Positions 35,910 through 50,203 are shown, counted from the first letter of the stretch. The stretch: DNA of 64,000 nt from Microbacterium aurugineum (GCF_023101205.1 NZ_CP078078.1:1302001-1366000); one strand, 5' to 3'. Numbers and translations are program-made. Notes: generated from the sequence alone by a model not told the origin.

Positions 35910-37982
35910 ATGCAACCCACGCGCAGCGTCCGCCCCTTCGAGGTCATCAGCGAGTACGCGCCGGCCGGAGACCAGCCGCAAGCGATCGCCGAACTCGCGG
36001 CACGTATCAATGCGGGGGAGACCGACGTCGTGCTGCTCGGAGCGACAGGTACCGGAAAGTCGGCGACCACCGCATGGCTCGTCGAGCAGGTGCAGCGTCC
36101 GACGCTCGTGCTGGCGCACAACAAGACCCTGGCCGCGCAGCTCGCGAACGAGTTCCGTGAGTTGATGCCGAACAACGCGGTCGAGTACTTCGTGTCCTAC
36201 TACGACTACTACCAGCCCGAGGCCTATGTGCCGCAGACGGATACTTTCATCGAGAAGGACTCGTCGATCAACTCCGAAGTCGAGCGGCTCCGGCACTCGA
36301 CGACGAACTCGCTGCTCAGCCGACGCGACGTCATCGTGGTCTCCACGGTCTCGTGCATCTACGGTCTCGGTGCGCCCGAAGAGTATCTCCGGGCGATGGT
36401 GGCACTGCAGGTGGGGGAGCGCTATGACCGTGATGCACTCATCCGGCAGTTCATCGCCATGCAGTACAACCGCAACGACGTCGACTTCTCCCGCGGCAAC
36501 TTCCGTGTCCGCGGCGACACGATCGAGATCATCCCCGTCTACGAAGAGCACGCCATCCGGATCGAGCTGTTCGGAGACGAGATCGAAGCGCTGTACTCAC
36601 TCCACCCGCTCACCGGTGAAGTCATCGAGAAGCTCGACTCCGTGCCGATCTTCCCCGCCTCGCACTATGTGGCCGGGACCGATGTGATTCAGCGTTCGAT
36701 CGGCACCATCGAGGCCGAGCTTGAGGAGCGTCTGGCGGAGTTCGAACGGCAGGGCAAGCTCCTCGAGGCGCAGCGTCTGCGCATGCGGACCACCTTCGAC
36801 CTCGAGATGCTCCAGCAGTTGGGGTTCTGCTCGGGGATCGAGAACTACTCGAGGCACATGGACGGTCGCGAGCCGGGGGAGCCGCCGCACACGCTGCTCG
36901 ACTTCTTCCCCGACGACTTCCTCATGGTGATCGATGAGTCGCATGTGACGGTGCCGCAGATCGGGGCGATGTACGAGGGAGATGCCTCCCGCAAGCGCAC
37001 CCTCGTCGACCACGGGTTCCGACTCCCGAGCGCGATGGACAACCGTCCGCTGCGCTGGGACGAGTTCAAGAACAGGATCGGTCAGACCGTGTATCTGTCG
37101 GCCACCCCCGGCAAGTACGAGATGGGGATCGCTGACGGTGTCGTCGAGCAGATCATCCGTCCGACCGGGCTGGTGGATCCCCACATCGTGGTCAAACCCT
37201 CGAAGGGGCAGATCGACGACCTGCTCGAAGAGATCCGCCTCCGTGTCGAGCGCGACGAGCGCGTGCTCGTGACCACCCTGACGAAGAAGATGGCCGAGGA
37301 GCTCACCGACTTCCTCGGCGAGCACGGTGTGCGGGTGCGCTACCTGCACTCCGACGTCGACACGTTGCGTCGTGTGGAACTGCTCAGCGAGCTGCGGTCC
37401 GGGGTCTACGACGTGCTCGTGGGCATCAACCTGCTCCGAGAGGGTCTCGACCTTCCTGAAGTCTCGCTCGTGGCGATCCTCGACGCCGACAAGGAAGGGT
37501 TCCTCCGTTCGGGGACCTCACTGATCCAGACGATCGGGCGTGCCGCTCGAAACGTTTCGGGTGAGGTGCACATGTACGCCGACAAGATGACCGATTCTAT
37601 GGCGAAGGCCATCGAGGAGACCGACCGTCGTCGCGAGAAGCAGATCGCGTACAACAAGGAGAACGGCATCGACCCACAGCCGCTTCGCAAGCGCATCGCG
37701 GACATCACCGAGGTGCTGGCACGCGAAGGTGCTGACACTGCAGAGATGTTGTCGGGTCGTGGTCGCGCGTCGGGCAAGGGCAAGTCGCCGACGCCGAGCC
37801 TTCGCCGGACCGGCATCGCCGCCGAAGGGGCCCAGCAGCTCGAGGCCACGATCCAAGATCTCTCGGATCAGATGCTCGCGGCCGCATCCGAGCTGAAGTT
37901 CGAGCTCGCGGGGCGACTGCGCGACGAGGTGCAGGACCTGAAGAAGGAGCTTCGCGCGATGGAGCGCGCGGGACATGCGTGA
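35910..37982 (+). CDS. uvrB: Excinuclease ABC subunit B
   Basis: UvrB is the DNA-damage verification helicase of nucleotide excision repair. The 690-residue protein has Walker [15 protein letters not shown], the beta-hairpin region [20 protein letters not shown], Walker B region VIDESHVT, and helicase motif [13 protein letters not shown]. The C-terminal UVR domain that binds UvrC ends the protein ([34 protein letters not shown]). ATG 35910 is supported by the -10 spacing. It is near uvrA and uvrC, with only the TfoX-like gene and the OhrR pair between. Confidence 0.98.
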   Translation: MQPTRSVRPFEVISEYAPAGDQPQAIAELAARINAGETDVVLLGATGTGKSATTAWLVEQVQRPTLVLAHNKTLAAQLANEFRELMPNNAVEYFVSYYDYYQPEAYVPQTDTFIEKDSSINSEVERLRHSTTNSLLSRRDVIVVSTVSCIYGLGAPEEYLRAMVALQVGERYDRDALIRQFIAMQYNRNDVDFSRGNFRVRGDTIEIIPVYEEHAIRIELFGDEIEALYSLHPLTGEVIEKLDSVPIFPASHYVAGTDVIQRSIGTIEAELEERLAEFERQGKLLEAQRLRMRTTFDLEMLQQLGFCSGIENYSRHMDGREPGEPPHTLLDFFPDDFLMVIDESHVTVPQIGAMYEGDASRKRTLVDHGFRLPSAMDNRPLRWDEFKNRIGQTVYLSATPGKYEMGIADGVVEQIIRPTGLVDPHIVVKPSKGQIDDLLEEIRLRVERDERVLVTTLTKKMAEELTDFLGEHGVRVRYLHSDVDTLRRVELLSELRSGVYDVLVGINLLREGLDLPEVSLVAILDADKEGFLRSGTSLIQTIGRAARNVSGEVHMYADKMTDSMAKAIEETDRRREKQIAYNKENGIDPQPLRKRIADITEVLAREGADTAEMLSGRGRASGKGKSPTPSLRRTGIAAEGAQQLEATIQDLSDQMLAAASELKFELAGRLRDEVQDLKKELRAMERAGHA

Positions 37983-37997
37983 GCGAGGCGGGGATCG

Positions 37998-38348
37998 ATG
38001 GATGCAGCAGGAGACGAACTCGCCGACCGGATCAGAGCACTGTTGAGCGCCGACGTGGAGATCGAGGAGCGGCGCATGTTCGGCACGCGGGCCTTCCTCG
38101 ACGACGGCCGCATCCTCTTGGGAGCGCGACCGGGCGGCGTCCTCCTGGTGCGGGTCGATGACGAGAGCGGGGCGACGCTGCTCACCCGACCGGGGGTCGC
38201 GCGCGCGGTGATGGGATCACGCACGATGAGCTCAGGCTGGCTCGACGTCGTGCCCGGTGTGATCGAAGACGACGACGAGCTGATGTTCTGGCTCGACGTC
38301 GCGCGGGAGTCGACAGGGTCAGCCGTGGCGACGCCGGAGACGGACTGA
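37998..38348 (+). CDS. TfoX N-terminal domain-like protein
   Basis: A 116-residue protein resembling the N-terminal domain of the competence regulator TfoX (LADRIRALLSADVEIEERRMFGTRAFLDDGRILLGA). Standalone proteins of this type are widespread in Actinobacteria with no known role, and nothing here indicates competence. It starts 15 nt after uvrB with a GAGGCGGGG purine stretch before ATG 37998, so it is probably cotranscribed with uvrB. A GTG further upstream inside uvrB is less likely. Confidence 0.8.
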   Translation: MDAAGDELADRIRALLSADVEIEERRMFGTRAFLDDGRILLGARPGGVLLVRVDDESGATLLTRPGVARAVMGSRTMSSGWLDVVPGVIEDDDELMFWLDVARESTGSAVATPETD

Positions 38349-38350
38349 CA

Positions 38351-38593
38351 TCAGGGGCAGTGCACGAGCGGTTTCGGCCCGGAACGGTCGATCGTGTGCA
38401 GCGTCATGGGTGCCCCGCAGAGCGGACATGCCCGTTCGGCTCGTTCCGCAGGGCTGGGCGGAGGAGTCTTCTCGTACGGACCGACCGAGGCGGGGCCGGC
38501 GAACCGGATCAGGTTCGTGTTCACCCAGGAGTAGACGCCCCCTGCCTCGCGGATTCGCGTTCGGAGGGGCGGGCGGTCGGAGTCCTTTGCCAT
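38351..38593 (-). CDS. Small zinc-ribbon protein of unknown function
   Basis: An 80-residue protein starting [19 protein letters not shown] and ending in a CPLCGAPM ... [14 protein letters not shown] segment, a likely metal-binding Cys4/Cys3His ribbon. The middle has [26 protein letters not shown]. Similar small proteins seem to be limited to Actinobacteria, and no function is known to me. It diverges from an OhrR-type regulator, and its -10 box (TACACT, 38606-38601) lies within the dyad operator and ends 7 nt before the ATG. That makes it the prime target of the regulator. Its stop codon is 2 nt from the TfoX gene's stop. Confidence 0.75.
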   Translation of the reverse strand: MAKDSDRPPLRTRIREAGGVYSWVNTNLIRFAGPASVGPYEKTPPPSPAERAERACPLCGAPMTLHTIDRSGPKPLVHCP

Positions 38594-38598
38594 GTTGG

Positions 38599-38617
38599 TT
38601 AGTGTACTAATGATTAG
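38599..38617. promoter_or_regulatory. Dyad operator of the OhrR-type regulator
   Basis: Two overlapping inverted repeats occur: TTAGT-GT-ACTAA at 38599-38610 and CTAAT-G-ATTAG at 38607-38617. They cover the -10 box of the zinc-ribbon gene (38601-38606, minus strand) and the region just upstream of the regulator's own -10. This is the most AT-rich stretch nearby and the usual place for a MarR-type operator. Confidence 0.6.
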
Positions 38618-38625
38618 CGCGGATG

Positions 38626-38631
38626 TATAGT
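38626..38631 (+). promoter_or_regulatory. -10 box of the OhrR-type regulator, leaderless spacing
   Basis: TATAGT ends 7 nt before the GTG at 38639. Confidence 0.6.
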
Positions 38632-38638
38632 TTCCCCT

Positions 38639-39082
38639 GTGACGGCGACCGATGACCTGCTCAAGTTGGAGAACCAGCTGTGCTTCGCGCTGGTGACCGC
38701 GGCGCGCAACGTCGTCGCCCTCTACCGACCGATCCTGGAGCCGTTGGGTCTCACGCATCCGCAGTACCTCGTGATGCTCGCGCTCTGGGAGAGGGCCCCG
38801 CGCACGTTGAATGAGCTGGCGGTCGACCTCGCACTCGAACCGGCCACGGCATCGCCTCTGGTCAAGCGGCTCGAAGCTGAAGGGCTGGTGGCCAGGCAGC
38901 GCAGCACTGAGGACGAGAGACGTCTCGAGATCACGCTGACGACGGCGGGGGCGGCCCTGCGCGAGAGAGCCGTCGACGTCCCTCGTCGAGTCATGGCGGC
39001 GGTGGGCATGGACGTCGACGAGATCGCGGCACTCAGGGACGGCCTCAGCCCGTTCGCAGGGCGGCGTCCCGAGCTCGGCTGA
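38639..39082 (+). CDS. ohrR: OhrR-type MarR family peroxide-sensing regulator
   Basis: A 147-residue MarR-family regulator. The N-terminus [42 protein letters not shown] is the OhrR signature. The only cysteine is Cys15 within QLCF, matching the reactive cysteine of one-Cys OhrR proteins, which are inactivated by organic hydroperoxides. The winged helix follows ([30 protein letters not shown]). The usual target ohr is not next to it. Instead the divergent gene is a small zinc-ribbon protein whose promoter carries the dyad. The start is GTG 38639. Confidence 0.82.
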   Translation: MTATDDLLKLENQLCFALVTAARNVVALYRPILEPLGLTHPQYLVMLALWERAPRTLNELAVDLALEPATASPLVKRLEAEGLVARQRSTEDERRLEITLTTAGAALRERAVDVPRRVMAAVGMDVDEIAALRDGLSPFAGRRPELG

Positions 39083-39168
39083 CTCGTCATCGCTTTCGCC
39101 TCGACCCGCGTCGGAGGCGGAAGAGATCGCGAGAGGCTCCAGCGGAGCCGATGTCGGTGGCCCCTCGT

Positions 39169-39174
39169 AGACTT
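39169..39174 (+). promoter_or_regulatory. -10 box of uvrA, near-leaderless spacing
   Basis: TAGACT ends 5 nt before the uvrA GTG at 39180. Confidence 0.5.
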
Positions 39175-39179
39175 GTCGG

Positions 39180-42067
<2,888 letters not shown>

Positions 42068-42068
<1 letters not shown>

Positions 42069-43975
42069 TGGCCGACGTGCTGCCGTACAAGCCGCGCCCG
42101 GGGGAGATCCCGACCGACCCCGGTGTGTATCGCTTCCGGGATGCCGCCGGGCGCGTGCTCTACGTCGGCAAGGCGAAGAACCTGCGTCAACGGCTCTCGA
42201 ACTACTTCGCGCCCCTGCGGACGCTGCACGAGCGCACTCGAAGGATGGTCACCACGGCGGCCTCCGTCGAGTGGACCGTCGTCTCCACGGATGTCGACTC
42301 CCTGCAGCTCGAGTACATGTGGATCAAGGAGTTCGATCCACCCTTCAACGTGCGCTACAAGGACGACAAGTCCTACCCCTTCATGGCGGTCACGCTCGCG
42401 GACGAGGCACCTCGTGTGATCGTCACCCGAAACAGGAAGATTCCTGGAGCACGGTATTTCGGTCCGTTCCCGAAGGTCTGGGCGGTGCACGAGACGATCG
42501 ATCTGATGATCAAGGCGTTTCCGATCCGCACCTGCAGCGACTCCAGCTACCGGCGCGCCATGCAGACGGGCAGACCCTGCTTCCCCGGACAGATCGGCAA
42601 GTGCGGTGGCCCGTGCTCGATGACGGTGAGCATCGAGGAGCATCGCGCGATGGTCGACGACTTCGTCGCGTTCATGGCCGGCGGTGATGAGCGCTTCACC
42701 CGGGAACTCACGAAGCGGATGCTGGCTGCATCCGCGGCGATGGACTACGAGGCCGCGGCGAAGTACCGCGACAAGCTCTCCGCGATCGAGGCTGTGTTGG
42801 GGAAGAGCGCGCTCGTGCTGCCCGCGGACGAGGACGCGGATCTGTTCGGCATCGCGGAGGACGAGCTCTCCGCCGCGGTGCAGCACTTCGTGATCCGCGG
42901 CGGCCGAGTGCGCGGTGTGCGCGCGCTGACCATCGAGAAGGAGATCGACATCTCCAGTGGCGAGCTCGTCGAGCAGGTGCTGCAGCAGGCATACGGTGAA
43001 GCGCAAGACGTCCCTCGTCGCATCCTGGTTCCGACACTGCCCGACGACGCCGCGGAACTCGAGACGTGGTTGCGCGAGCGACGCGGCAAGAGAGTCGAGA
43101 TCGCCGTCGCCCAGCGCGGCCAGCGCGCCGACCTGCTGCGCACGGCGACATTGAACGCGCAACAGGCGCTGATCCGGCACAAGACTCGACGCACGACAGA
43201 CTATGTCGCCCGTACCCAGGCCCTCACCGACCTGCAGGAAGCGCTCGGCATGGACGAAGCCCCGCTGCGGATCGAGTGCTTCGACATCTCGCACCTCGGA
43301 GGGACGAATGTCGTCGCGTCGATGGTCGTCTTCGAAGACGGGCTGCCTCGCAAGGACCAGTACCGGTCGTTCAACATCGCCGAGACCACGGACGACACCG
43401 ATTCGATGTACCAGGTGCTCCGTCGGCGGTTGGCCTACCTCGACCGTCCCGAAGAGGAGTCCGAGGTGGTCGACCCGACGACCGAAGAGGTCGTGTCCGA
43501 GGACGTCGGCGCAGCGACGGTGCGTCGCAAGCCCCGCTTCGCCTACCCACCCCAGCTTCTGCTGGTCGATGGCGGGCAGCCCCAGGTGGAGGCCGCAGCA
43601 CGAGCACTCCGCGACGCGGGGCACACCGAGATCGCGGTCTGTGGAATCGCGAAGCGCCTCGAAGAGGTCTGGCTGCCCGGAGACGATTTCCCCGTCATCC
43701 TGCCTCGCACGAGTGAGGCCCTCTATCTGTTGCAACGACTGCGTGACGAGGCACACCGATTCGCGATCACGCATCAGCGCAAGAAACGGCGCAACGACAT
43801 CAGTTCGGTGCTCGCAGAAGTGCCGGGACTCGGCAGCTCACGGATCAAGGTGCTGCTCAAGCATTTCGGCTCGGTGACCGCGCTCCGTGCGGCCGCCCCG
43901 GCGCAGATCGAAGAAGTCCAGGGAATCGGCCCCGTGCTCGCCCAGAACATCCACACGCACCTGTCCACTCGCTAG
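42068..43975 (+). CDS. uvrC: Excinuclease ABC subunit C
   Basis: UvrC makes both incisions in nucleotide excision repair. The 635-residue protein has the GIY-YIG nuclease domain at the N-terminus ([27 protein letters not shown]), the UVR domain binding UvrB ([25 protein letters not shown]), the RNase H-like second nuclease ([22 protein letters not shown]) and a C-terminal helix-hairpin-helix ([30 protein letters not shown]). It overlaps uvrA by one base (TGATG). Its TAG stop is the first triplet of the rapZ -10 box. Confidence 0.98.
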
Positions 43976-43978
43976 GCT
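43973..43978 (+). promoter_or_regulatory. -10 box of rapZ overlapping the uvrC stop
   Basis: TAGGCT starts with the uvrC TAG stop and predicts a start near 43985, giving a leader of about 25 nt with a GGAGAGGGAG purine stretch. Confidence 0.5.
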
Positions 43979-44009
43979 GGAGTCCGAGGGGGAGAGGGAG
44001 CACTGAGTA

Positions 44010-44882
44010 ATGGCTGACGAGGAAAAGGGCGAGTTCCTCATCGTCACAGGGATGTCTGGCGCGGGTCGGACCACCGTGGCGAACGCTTTGGAAGATCTCG
44101 GCTGGTACGTGGTCGACAACCTCCCGCCGCAGATCCTGCGCCCTCTGCTCGACCTGACCGACATGGGCGGCACCGCATTGCCAAAGGTCGCTGCCGTCGT
44201 CGATGTGCGCGGCCGCAATCTCTTCGACGACTTCCCCGGCGTGGCGCGTGCCCTGCGCTCGCGCGGCTCCGTGCGGGTCCTGTTCCTCGACGCCTCCGAC
44301 GATGTGCTGGTGAGACGGTTCGAGTCCGTCCGACGCCCGCACCCGCTGCAGGGCGAAGGTACCCTGCTCGATGGCATCCGTGTCGAACGAACCCGGCTGG
44401 CCCCGATCCGCGAGGGCGCCGACATGGTGATCGACACGTCCACGCTGAACATCCATCAGCTGGCGACCCAGGTCTCGGACATCTTCTCGGAAGAGGGCGA
44501 AGCCCGTCACCGCGTCACCCTGCTCAGCTTCGGTTTCAAGTACGGGCTGCCGACCGACGTCGATATCGTCGCCGACATGCGGTTCCTGCCGAATCCGTTC
44601 TGGAATGAGGAGCTGCGCGGTCTCACCGGCCAGGACGAACGGGTCAGGGAGTACGTCCTGTCCCGCGAGGGTGCGACGGAGTTCCTGGATGCCTACTCGT
44701 CGGCGCTGGTGCCGGTGCTGGAGGGATACCAGCGCGAGAACAAGAGTCACTCGACGATCGCGATCGGCTGCACCGGGGGGAAGCACCGCTCGGTCGCGAT
44801 GTCGGAAGAGCTTGCGCGCAGGCTCGCCGCCGTCCCGGGCGTCGCCGTGAGCGTCCGTCACCGGGACCTCGGCCGAGAGTAG
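44010..44882 (+). CDS. rapZ: RapZ/YvcJ family nucleotide-binding protein
   Basis: A 290-residue RapZ (formerly YvcJ) P-loop protein. In E. coli it controls glucosamine-6-phosphate levels through sRNA; in Actinobacteria the role is poorly known. The Walker A motif is GMSGAGRTT: arginine replaces the usual lysine, a form that I believe is common in actinobacterial homologues. The RapZ C-terminal domain has the conserved [29 protein letters not shown] and the [11 protein letters not shown] motif, all intact. It sits between uvrC and whiA, as in related genomes. Confidence 0.95.
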   Translation: MADEEKGEFLIVTGMSGAGRTTVANALEDLGWYVVDNLPPQILRPLLDLTDMGGTALPKVAAVVDVRGRNLFDDFPGVARALRSRGSVRVLFLDASDDVLVRRFESVRRPHPLQGEGTLLDGIRVERTRLAPIREGADMVIDTSTLNIHQLATQVSDIFSEEGEARHRVTLLSFGFKYGLPTDVDIVADMRFLPNPFWNEELRGLTGQDERVREYVLSREGATEFLDAYSSALVPVLEGYQRENKSHSTIAIGCTGGKHRSVAMSEELARRLAAVPGVAVSVRHRDLGRE

Positions 44883-44899
44883 CGAGCCTTCCGGCCGAG

Positions 44900-44905
44900 T
44901 AAGCT
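44900..44905 (+). promoter_or_regulatory. -10 box of whiA
   Basis: TAAGCT predicts a start near 44912. The leader of about 38 nt carries AAGGAG, 6 nt upstream of the GTG. Confidence 0.5.
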
Positions 44906-44949
44906 GGACGTTTGCGTCGCGATCCGACGCGTGAACGTGAAGGAGTGTC

Positions 44950-45927
44950 GTGGCACTAACCACCGACGTCAAGGCCGAGCTGGTCAGCATCCGCAACGCA
45001 CCCCCGACGGTGCGGGTTGCGGAAGTCACCGCGATCCTCCGGTTCGCCGGTGGTCTGCATTCGATCGCCGGTCGCGTGGCCGTGGAGGCCGAGGTGGACG
45101 CGGAGACGCTCGCACGTCGCGTCGCGCGAGACCTCGCCGAGATCTACGGAGTGCGCCCCGAGATCGCGCAGGTGCAGTCGAGCACCGCGAACGACGGAGC
45201 GCGGTGGGCCGTCCGTGTGATCGCCCAGGGCGAGACCCTCGCGCGCCAGACCGGTCTCCTCGACCAGCGCCGTCGCCCCGTGCGCGGGCTTCCGAACCGC
45301 CTCACCACTGGCTCTCGTGCCGAGGTCGCCGGTCTCTGGCGCGGCGCGTTCCTGGCGGCGGGGTCCCTGAGCGAGCCCGGTCGATCCGCGATGCTCGAGG
45401 TCGTCTGCCCCTCGTCGGAAGCGGCGATGGCACTCGTCGGCGCTGCCCACCGTCTCGGTGTCGCCGCCAAGGCGCGCGAAGTGCGGGGCATGCCTCGGGT
45501 CGTGGTGCGTGAGGGTGAGGCGATTCGCACGATCCTCAACGAGATGGGGGCGCAGAAGACCGCCATCGCATGGGAAGAGCTGCGTCAGCGACGTGAGGTC
45601 CGCGCCGGTGTCAACCGCCTGGTGAACTTCGACGACGCCAACCTGCGTCGGTCCGCCCAGGCTGCCGTGGCCGCATGCGCGCGTGTCGAGCGGGCGTTGG
45701 AGATCCTGGCCGACGAGGTGCCCGATCACCTGAAGGTCGCCGGTGAGCTTCGTCTCGCACACCGCGACGCCAGCCTCGACGAGCTCGGTCACCACGCCGA
45801 TCCGCCCCTGACGAAGGACGCCGTCGCCGGCCGCATCCGTCGTCTGCTCGCGATGGCGGACAAACGCGCGCAGCAGGAGGGCATCCCCGGAACGGAAGCC
45901 GCCGTCCCCGTCGGACTCGACGTCTGA
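44950..45927 (+). CDS. whiA: WhiA sporulation/division regulator
   Basis: WhiA is a DNA-binding protein with a LAGLIDADG homing-endonuclease-like N-terminal domain and a C-terminal helix-turn-helix. It controls cell division genes in Streptomyces and other Gram-positives. This 325-residue protein shows the N-terminal [28 protein letters not shown] in the LAGLIDADG-like fold, and the C-terminal HTH with [52 protein letters not shown] 44950 has AAGGAG upstream. The gene directly follows rapZ; the YvcK/CuvA gene often found between them is missing. Confidence 0.96.
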   Translation: MALTTDVKAELVSIRNAPPTVRVAEVTAILRFAGGLHSIAGRVAVEAEVDAETLARRVARDLAEIYGVRPEIAQVQSSTANDGARWAVRVIAQGETLARQTGLLDQRRRPVRGLPNRLTTGSRAEVAGLWRGAFLAAGSLSEPGRSAMLEVVCPSSEAAMALVGAAHRLGVAAKAREVRGMPRVVVREGEAIRTILNEMGAQKTAIAWEELRQRREVRAGVNRLVNFDDANLRRSAQAAVAACARVERALEILADEVPDHLKVAGELRLAHRDASLDELGHHADPPLTKDAVAGRIRRLLAMADKRAQQEGIPGTEAAVPVGLDV

Positions 45928-45941
45928 TCCGTATCCTTCGA

Positions 45942-45979
45942 CGAAGACCCGCCGCCCACGATGAGGGCGCGGGTCTTCG
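45942..45979 (+). terminator. Terminator of whiA
   Basis: Exact 11-bp stem (45942-45952 with 45969-45979), 14 nt after the whiA stop. Confidence 0.75.
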
Positions 45980-46022
45980 TCATGTGGCGGAAGGTTCGAG
46001 GGCGCATCCGCGTTGTCGTCAG

Positions 46023-46028
46023 TAGGAT
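46023..46028 (+). promoter_or_regulatory. -10 box of sodA
   Basis: TAGGAT predicts a start near 46035 and a leader of about 78 nt before ATG 46113. Confidence 0.5.
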
Positions 46029-46112
46029 GAATCACGTCCGCTCTACGCCGCACATCGGCGGCGCGGAGGATCGGCAAGCGCCGCGGCGCGGCGCGGATTG
46101 GATGAAAGCGAT

Positions 46113-46739
46113 ATGGCGACCTACACGCTCCCCGACCTTCCCTACGACTTCGCAGCGCTCGAGCCGCACATCAGCGGCAAGATCATGGAGCTGCACCACG
46201 ACAAGCACCACGCGGCCTACGTCGCCGGCGCGAACACTGCTCTCGACCAGCTCGCCGAGGCCCGTGAGAGTGGCAACCTCGCGAACGTGAACAAGCTCGA
46301 GAAGGACCTCGCGTTCAACCTCGGTGGTCACGTGAACCACTCGATCTTCTGGACGAACCTGTCGCCGAACGGCGGGGGACAGCCCGAGGGTGAGCTGAAG
46401 GCCGCCATTGACGAGTACTTCGGCTCGTTCGAGAAGTTCCAGGCGCACTTCACGGCTGCCGCCACCGGCATCCAGGGTTCCGGATGGGCCGTGCTCAGCT
46501 GGGATTCGATCGGCTCGCGTCTGATCATCCAGCAGCTGTTCGACCAGCAGTCGAACACTGCGCAGGGCACGATTCCGCTGTTCCAGCTCGACATGTGGGA
46601 GCACGCGTTCTACCTCGACTACCTCAACGTCAAGGCGGACTACGTCAAGGCGGCGTGGAACATCGCGAACTGGGAGAACGTCGCCCAGCGTCTCGAGGTC
46701 GCCCGTAAGCAGACGAACGGCCTGCTGGTACTGTCGTAA
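46113..46739 (+). CDS. sodA: Superoxide dismutase, Mn type
   Basis: SodA converts superoxide to hydrogen peroxide and O2. The 208-residue protein has the Fe/Mn SOD metal ligands in [26 protein letters not shown] and [11 protein letters not shown]. The second-shell residue in LFDQQSN is glutamine, whereas mycobacterial Fe enzymes have histidine at this site (YDHQTN), so manganese is likely. ATG 46113 with GAAAG upstream gives the usual N-terminus [12 protein letters not shown]. It lies between whiA and gap, where related genomes often have nothing, so its placement looks lineage-specific. Confidence 0.95.
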   Translation: MATYTLPDLPYDFAALEPHISGKIMELHHDKHHAAYVAGANTALDQLAEARESGNLANVNKLEKDLAFNLGGHVNHSIFWTNLSPNGGGQPEGELKAAIDEYFGSFEKFQAHFTAAATGIQGSGWAVLSWDSIGSRLIIQQLFDQQSNTAQGTIPLFQLDMWEHAFYLDYLNVKADYVKAAWNIANWENVAQRLEVARKQTNGLLVLS

Positions 46740-46746
46740 TCGGGTT

Positions 46747-46778
46747 GCGTCCCGGCGGGCCTCGGCTCGTCGGGACGC
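46747..46778 (+). terminator. Terminator of sodA
   Basis: Hairpin with an 8-bp perfect base (46747-46754 with 46771-46778) extended inward with one or two mismatches and followed by TCTCTC. It is 7 nt after the sodA stop. Confidence 0.7.
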
Positions 46779-46855
46779 TCTCTCAGCCAAAAGACCCCCG
46801 CGCATCACGCATGCTGGAAAGTGGCGTGCTGCGCACGAGAAACAGGGAGACCTGA

Positions 46856-47866
<1,011 letters not shown>

Positions 47867-47876
47867 ACTCAGAAAC

Positions 47877-49091
47877 ATGACTCTGCGCACCCTGGACACT
47901 CTGGGGTCGCTCGAGGGCAAGCGTGTCATCGTCCGTTGTGATCTCAACGTCCCCCTGCGGGATGGGATCATCACGGACGATGGCCGTGTCCGCGCCTCGC
48001 TGCCGACCCTCAACACACTGATCAACGCGGGCGCCCGCGTCATCGTGTGCTCCCACCTCGGACGCCCGGACGGCGCGCCCGACCCGCAGTACAGCCTGGA
48101 GCCGGTGGCACAACGCCTCTCCGAACTCCTCGGCTCCCCGGTCGCGTTCGCACGCGACACGGTCGGCGAGTCGGCGACGGATGCCGTCGAGTCGCTCGAG
48201 GACGGTGGAGTCGTCGTCATCGAGAACCTGCGGTTCAACCCGGGGGAGACCTCGAAGGATGAGGCGACGCGTGCGGCCTTCGCGGCAGAGCTCGCGAAGC
48301 TCGGCGACGTGCTCGTCTCCGACGGGTTCGGGGTGGTGCACCGCAAGCAGGCGAGCGTCTACGAACTCGCCGAGCTGCTGCCTTCCGCTGCCGGTCTGCT
48401 GATCGCAGCCGAGCTCGATGTGCTGGACCGTCTGACCGAGAATCCGGAGCGTCCCTATGCGGTCGTCCTCGGAGGCTCGAAGGTCAGCGACAAGCTCGGC
48501 GTCATCTCGCATCTGCTTCCGCGGGTCGACAAGATCCTCGTCGGTGGCGGGATGCTGTTCACCTTCCTCAAGGCACAGGGCCACGCCGTGGCATCGAGCC
48601 TCCTGGAGGAGGACCAGCTCGACACCGTGCGCGGCTACATCGCCGAGGCCGCCGAGCGCGGTGTGGAGCTCGTGCTCCCCACCGACGTCGTCGTGGCCGC
48701 GTCCTTCGGCGCGGACGCCGCACACGAGGTCGCTGCGGCCGACGCGATCGAATCCACGCCGTTCGGCGCCTCGGGCATCGGCCTGGACATCGGTCCCGAG
48801 ACGGCGGCGCGATTCGCCGAGGTGATCCGCGGCTCGAAGACGGTGTTCTGGAACGGCCCGATGGGCGTGTTCGAGTTCCCCGCCTTCGCAGCGGGGACCA
48901 AGGCCGTCGCGCAGGCGCTCACCGAGGTCGACGGTCTCAGTGTCGTCGGCGGGGGCGACTCCGCTGCCGCGGTGCGTCAGCTGGGCTTCTCCGATGAACA
49001 GTTCGGTCATATCTCGACCGGCGGCGGCGCGAGCCTCGAATTCCTCGAGGGCAAGAAACTACCTGGGCTGGAGGTCCTCGGATGGGCGTGA
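47877..49091 (+). CDS. pgk: Phosphoglycerate kinase
   Basis: PGK makes ATP from 1,3-bisphosphoglycerate and ADP. The 404-residue protein shows [43 protein letters not shown] and the C-terminal GGGDSAAAV. All are intact. It follows gap by 10 nt, with a likely internal promoter, and its TGA stop lies in the GTGA where tpiA starts. Confidence 0.97.
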   Translation: MTLRTLDTLGSLEGKRVIVRCDLNVPLRDGIITDDGRVRASLPTLNTLINAGARVIVCSHLGRPDGAPDPQYSLEPVAQRLSELLGSPVAFARDTVGESATDAVESLEDGGVVVIENLRFNPGETSKDEATRAAFAAELAKLGDVLVSDGFGVVHRKQASVYELAELLPSAAGLLIAAELDVLDRLTENPERPYAVVLGGSKVSDKLGVISHLLPRVDKILVGGGMLFTFLKAQGHAVASSLLEEDQLDTVRGYIAEAAERGVELVLPTDVVVAASFGADAAHEVAAADAIESTPFGASGIGLDIGPETAARFAEVIRGSKTVFWNGPMGVFEFPAFAAGTKAVAQALTEVDGLSVVGGGDSAAAVRQLGFSDEQFGHISTGGGASLEFLEGKKLPGLEVLGWA

Positions 49092-49873
49092 ACTCCCGTA
49101 CCCCGCTGATCGCGGGAAACTGGAAGATGAATCTCGACCACCTTCAGGCGGTCGCGTTCGTGCAGAAGCTGCACTGGACGTTGAAGGATGCGAAGCACGA
49201 AGACGGGTCCGTCGAGGTGGCGGTCTTCCCGCCCTTCACGGACATCCGCAGCGTGCAGACGCTCATCGATGCGGACAAGATCCCCTTCGCTCTCGGCGCG
49301 CAGGATGTCTCGGCGCACGACTCCGGTGCGTACACCGGCGAGGTGTCGGGCGCATTCCTGGCGAAGCTCGACGCGAAGTACGTCATCATCGGCCACTCCG
49401 AGCGTCGCGAGTACCACTCCGAAGGCGACGACGTCGTGGCGGCCAAGGTGCAGGCTTCCCTCAAGCATGGCCTCGTTCCGGTGATCTGCGTCGGTGAGAC
49501 GGCAGAGGACCTCGAGAAGTTCGGTGCGAGCGCGGTTCCCGCCGGTCAGCTCGAGGCCGCACTCCAGGGTGTCTCCGCGCAGGCGGACATCGTCGTGGCG
49601 TACGAGCCGGTGTGGGCCATCGGCTCCGGTCAGGCGGCGACTCCGCAGCAGGCGCAGGATGTCTGCGCCGCACTGCGTGGGGTCATCGCAAAGGTTCTGG
49701 GCGACGAGGCCGCGGCGCGCACGCGGATCCTCTACGGCGGATCCGTGAAGGCGGCGAACATCGCCAGCTTCATGCGTGAGCCCGATGTGGACGGCGCTCT
49801 CGTCGGTGGGGCAAGCCTCGTCGTGGACGAGTTCGCGGCGATCATCCGCTTCGAGAAGCACGTCGGCGTGTGA
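49088..49873 (+). CDS. tpiA: Triosephosphate isomerase
   Basis: TpiA interconverts dihydroxyacetone phosphate and glyceraldehyde-3-phosphate. The 261-residue protein has the family start [12 protein letters not shown] (catalytic Lys), the His in [10 protein letters not shown], and the catalytic Glu in [15 protein letters not shown] 49088 gives a 4-nt GTGA overlap with pgk and a normal N-terminus; ATG 49082 would overlap by 10 nt and adds two residues. It ends gap-pgk-tpiA before a strong hairpin. Confidence 0.96.
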   Translation: MNSRTPLIAGNWKMNLDHLQAVAFVQKLHWTLKDAKHEDGSVEVAVFPPFTDIRSVQTLIDADKIPFALGAQDVSAHDSGAYTGEVSGAFLAKLDAKYVIIGHSERREYHSEGDDVVAAKVQASLKHGLVPVICVGETAEDLEKFGASAVPAGQLEAALQGVSAQADIVVAYEPVWAIGSGQAATPQQAQDVCAALRGVIAKVLGDEAAARTRILYGGSVKAANIASFMREPDVDGALVGGASLVVDEFAAIIRFEKHVGV

Positions 49874-49901
49874 GTGCAGCGGGGCTGCGGCCCCGCTGCA
49901 C
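49874..49901 (+). terminator. Terminator of tpiA within the secG promoter region
   Basis: Exact 12-bp GC-rich stem (49874-49885 with 49890-49901), loop TGCG, right after the tpiA stop. It ends 2 nt before the secG -10 box. Confidence 0.75.
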
Positions 49902-49903
49902 CG

Positions 49904-49909
49904 TATACT
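49904..49909 (+). promoter_or_regulatory. -10 box of secG-rbpA
   Basis: TATACT is a strong match and predicts a start near 49916, with a leader of about 39 nt carrying GAAAGG before GTG 49955. Confidence 0.6.
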
Positions 49910-49954
49910 TGACCGTTACGGGGGCGCTCCGGCCCCATCGAAAGGCTCTTTCTC

Positions 49955-50203
49955 GTGGCAATTCTTGAGTTCGTCCTGCAGGTCGTGCTGGGTATCACCA
50001 GCGTCCTGCTGACCCTCCTCATCCTCTTGCACAAAGGTCGCGGCGGTGGCTTGTCCGACATGTTCGGTGGCGGCATGACGTCTGCCGTCGGCTCCTCCGG
50101 CCTTGCGGAGCGGAACCTGAACCGCTTCACCGTCGTCCTGGCTCTGACGTGGTTCATCTCCATCGTCGCGCTGGGCCTCATCACGAAATTCGAGGTCATC
50201 TGA
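49955..50203 (+). CDS. secG: Protein translocase subunit SecG
   Basis: SecG is the small auxiliary subunit of the SecYEG channel. The 82-residue protein has two membrane helices (about residues 3-25 and 56-76) joined by a Gly-rich loop GRGGGLSDMFGGGMTSAVGSSG, the family hallmark. It starts at GTG 49955. It shares one base with rbpA (TGATG). The tpiA-secG neighbourhood is conserved in Actinobacteria. Confidence 0.93.
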   Translation: MAILEFVLQVVLGITSVLLTLLILLHKGRGGGLSDMFGGGMTSAVGSSGLAERNLNRFTVVLALTWFISIVALGLITKFEVI

